Assembly: GCA_050874705.1 (NCBI GenBank)
Contig: JBNMLE010000022.1
Span: 1 to 15,970, forward strand
Length of the DNA stretch: 15,970 nucleotides
Direction of reading: 5' to 3'
Origin: Fiminaster sp050874705
GTDB taxonomy: Bacteria; Bacillota_I; Bacilli_A; RFN20; CAG-826
The notes under the pieces were generated by a model. It saw only the letters and a list, made by a program, of their open reading frames with translations, had not been told where the DNA came from and ran no database searches. The position numbers were made by a program, and so were the translations under genes. Positions 13,478-15,970 of this stretch are shown here, piece by piece (the first letter of the stretch is position 1; every line of letters begins with the position of its first letter).

Positions 13478-15810
13478 ATGAAACATAAACGACTTTTAAG
13501 AAGTTTATCTTTATTTGTTTTTTATCTTCATCACTTTCAAATATTCAATTTAATAATCAAACAAGAAATGTCGCTCATGCTCATTTAGGCGAACAACAAA
13601 TTGATGTGTTGTTCGATAATTTGATCCAAATTCAAAACAAAAATATATATCAAAAAGATAATTATTGTTCATATTATTTTTCAAATTTGAATGAAAATAT
13701 GGCAAATAATTTATATGGTTCATGTGGCTATACATCGATGTCAATGCTTTTATCTTTTTACGATGTATATTGGAATGATTCTATTATTAATAGTAGTTAC
13801 GATGTGACAACAAATTTTAATATTTCAGAAGGAACAAGAGATTATTGTTATGCACCGATAAACGTTTCCTCTCCTGGAATAAGATTTGAATCAAAAAATC
13901 TATTTAATAACATTGATATAGGTGAATATATTTCTTTAACTGAAACATACAAGGATGAATATTTTCAATTTAAATTATTTGATTTAGCAAAGAAATGCTT
14001 TAATTCTCCAAATTTAAATAATGATCTCGGATTAGATAATATAAAAATTAAACAACTATTTGATTATTATTTATACGATTATAAACATTTTGCAAAAGAT
14101 AAGATTGAATTAAAAGAAGTCGATAATTCTTCAATAACTTCTTATATAAAAGAAGGAAAGCCATTAATATTATTTGTTAAAAATCTAGCAAATAACGATG
14201 TACATTCAGTTATTGGATATGATTATGATGCCGCAAATGATGAAATATATGTTCACACTGGTTGGAGAAATGAAGACTCCAATACATCTTTAAGTCATAT
14301 ATCTTTATCTGATTTAGGGTATAACGATATTCTAAATGCATTCTATTTAGATATTTCTATTTCAAAAGAACTTGGAAATAAATATTTTGCTAATAATCAG
14401 GGATACGATGTTTCTTCATTTGTTTTTCCACATAATATAAGACTTGTATCAGGGAACTATATCGATCTAAATCCAACATTTTATTGGGATTCAGTTAAAG
14501 ATAATGCGTGGCATACAATAAATAGCCCAAGATATAGTTTTACGGTTTTAAATCAATATGATGAAACATTCTTTTATATTGATAATATAGCTACAAAAGA
14601 ATATACAATTCCTCAAAATGCTTGGAAAAATATAAGAGAGAATATAGCCGGGAATAATTTTTATATTTATGTTTCTTCGCAAAATAATACTAAATCTAGT
14701 TATATGGATTCTGGCTCAAGAAAAGGATTTAGTAAACCCACTATTTATAGAGATATACCTTCATTAATTCCAACCGATTTTAATTATCAAGATGCATATC
14801 CAACTGATAATAAAACAAAAGAACAATTTGTATCACATAGTGTAAGAGATTTTAATTTTGAAACAAGAAGATATAGAACTCGTTATATTCACAATGAAGA
14901 TATTGTACTTTCATGCATTAGAAAGAATGTTAATGAAGCATTTTTAGAATTTAGATTTGAATGGGCAATTAACCGCACGGATGTGGCAATGTCATATTGG
15001 AGAGAAGCAAGTTTAGAACTATTAAATAAAAATAATGGGAAAGCTGTTATTCAACAATATATTGATGATGGTTGGGTAGATATATTAGATTTATTATCTA
15101 GTGAAACTGCATTGCCCGAAGATAGAACAAATAAAACAACTTATAATATTGAATTTTCAAGACCTGCTTATCGAATTAGATTTTATCTTAAAAGCAACCG
15201 CAACAATGAATTAATTGATAGAAATCTTGGAAGAATTTGTATTGGAAGCATGGTATTTTATAAATCAAATTATAATCTTCCTTTATCTGGTGGGGAACTT
15301 GTTAATAATCTAGAGTGTTGGAATATCGAACCATACATAAGCTCGGTTAATTGTTATGCATATGCTTTAAACACAACGCATCATTTAAATGTTTCATTTC
15401 AAAGTAAATTTATTTATCCAGGATGGACAGATGGAAATCATAAGAAAGAGCCAAACTATCTTTTCGGAGGTAGAATTGAGCAATTAGTCTCTATAGACGC
15501 AAATAATTGTGGTTTTACTTTTAGAGAAGTTGAAAAAAACGAAAGATGTAGTCCGACTGCATATAAGATCGCTCTAGCAATTGCTCCTGAAAGGGATTTT
15601 CATTGGTATAGACAAAATTCAGATGGTACATGGTCACACAAGCCGGGTAATTTATATGTAAGAAATATTGACTATTTAGAAGAAATTATTTATGATCCTG
15701 AAAGTTGTGATAGAAGAACTGTATACGGTTCGATTGTAAGAAATTATTTTGAATTTATAGGTTTTTACGAAATAGATATATCAAATTCAACATTAGAAAA
15801 AGGAGCATAA
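13478..15810 (+). CDS. Secreted C39-like cysteine peptidase, two Cys/His domains, frameshifted in the signal peptide
   Basis: As written, the frame from the ATG at 13478 stops at 13586-13588, while the main frame (734 codons if counted from the GTG at 13606) is open further upstream. One extra base in the T6 run at 13518-13523 would join them into a 777-residue protein starting with a normal signal peptide (MKHKRLLRS, hydrophobic core, AHA-type cleavage region). Numbering below uses the joined protein. A papain-like C39 domain spans about 60-295: YGSCGYTSMSMLLSFYD with Cys83, and NNDVHSVIGYDYD with His243. A beta-rich middle follows. The C-terminal region (about 615-775) has NCYAYAL (Cys626), DFHWYR (His709) and WSHKPG (His721), ending FIGFYEI, and looks like a second cysteine-peptidase or CHAP/NlpC-like domain. 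It should act outside the cell on peptides or the cell wall. A lipoprotein gene follows at once. The frameshift may be phase variation, a mutation or a sequence error. Confidence 0.75.
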
Positions 15811-15811
15811 C

Positions 15812-15970
15812 ATGAAAAAGCATTTAAAATTTTTATTGATATTGCCGATTCTTGTAACTTTAGGTAGTTGTAATAACAAAAAACAGTATGATTATAGTTC
15901 TTATTACGCTAAATATAATGTGCAATGTTCAGTTGATCTTTTTTGCTGGAAAGAATGGTTCCAATGGAAT
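15812..15970 (+). CDS. Lipoprotein, 3' end cut by the window
   Basis: Only the first 53 codons are present. They encode a lipoprotein signal peptide (MKKHLKF, hydrophobic core, lipobox LGSC with Cys20) and then a Lys/Tyr/Asn-rich start of the mature protein. AGGAG at 15801-15805, inside the end of the peptidase gene, serves as ribosome binding site. The ATG begins one base after that gene's stop, so the two genes are translationally linked and probably work together at the surface. No domain can be assigned from this fragment. Confidence 0.8.
   Translation, partial: MKKHLKFLLILPILVTLGSCNNKKQYDYSSYYAKYNVQCSVDLFCWKEWFQWN

Noticed and set aside
13514..13527. Programmed -1 ribosomal frameshift at the T run
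   Set aside because: The run does not give a good X-XXY-YYZ slippery heptamer in the initiating frame (codons GTT TTT TAT), and no clear downstream stimulatory structure is seen. Indel or slippage is simpler.
13606..13608. GTG start for the peptidase gene
   Set aside because: No ribosome binding site precedes it, the frame is open well upstream, and starting here would leave a secreted-type protein without a signal peptide.
57..15970. Mycoplasma-type code with TGA as Trp
   Set aside because: Trp is encoded by TGG throughout and no long frame requires read-through of TGA.
1..15970. CRISPR array, insertion sequence, tRNA or rRNA gene
   Set aside because: No regularly spaced direct repeats, transposase motifs, terminal inverted repeats or cloverleaf sequences were seen on reading through the window.

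Overview
The window looks like chromosome from an uncultured, AT-rich, low-GC Gram-positive bacterium of the Bacilli/Erysipelotrichia/Mollicutes-related gut lineages. This is inferred from the strong A/T codon bias, the Gram-positive lipoproteins and Big-type Ig repeats, and the MsmK/UgpC-type ATPase. Trp is encoded by TGG and no long frame is broken by TGA, so the Mycoplasma code is not in use. All 12 complete genes nevertheless end in TAA or TAG.

Left part (1-9470). One plus-strand lipoprotein gene (57-1316) converges on a minus-strand array read from 9470 down to 1320. The array order is: a surface protein with a lectin-like domain, three Big_3 Ig repeats and a GCGGS-type C-terminal tail; a hairpin terminator; a calcineurin-like phosphoesterase lipoprotein; a secreted lectin-like protein; a second lipoprotein paralogous to the first; a UgpC/MalK-type ABC ATPase; and an RDD membrane protein. 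The last five are spaced 11 nt apart or overlap by one base, so they look like one operon. The operon has a carbohydrate-importer ATPase but no permease gene. The exception is the C-terminal 50 residues of the lectin-like protein, which match the last membrane helix and ATPase-docking tail of MalG-type permeases. The array thus looks like a cell-surface carbohydrate recognition system tied to an importer ATPase, or the remnant of a transporter operon.

Middle (9471-9744). A divergent intergenic region carries two cre/LacI-family-like operators about three helical turns apart and phased short direct repeats. It probably controls both the surface array and the rightward operon.

Right part (9745-13333). 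A tightly packed plus-strand operon encodes a GT2 polyprenyl-phosphate-type glycosyltransferase, a heptose-7-phosphate kinase (hddA), a sedoheptulose-7-phosphate isomerase (gmhA), and a four-helix membrane protein whose N-terminal half resembles an ABC ATPase domain that has lost its catalytic motifs. This suggests synthesis of a D-glycero-D-manno-heptose donor for surface glycosylation. gmhB and hddC are not in the window.

Far right (13334-15970). A palindrome and a good promoter precede a large secreted protein with a C39-like cysteine peptidase domain and a second Cys/His domain near its C-terminus. Its signal peptide is separated from the main frame by a one-base frameshift at a T6 run (phase variation or sequencing error). 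A lipoprotein gene truncated by the window edge follows.
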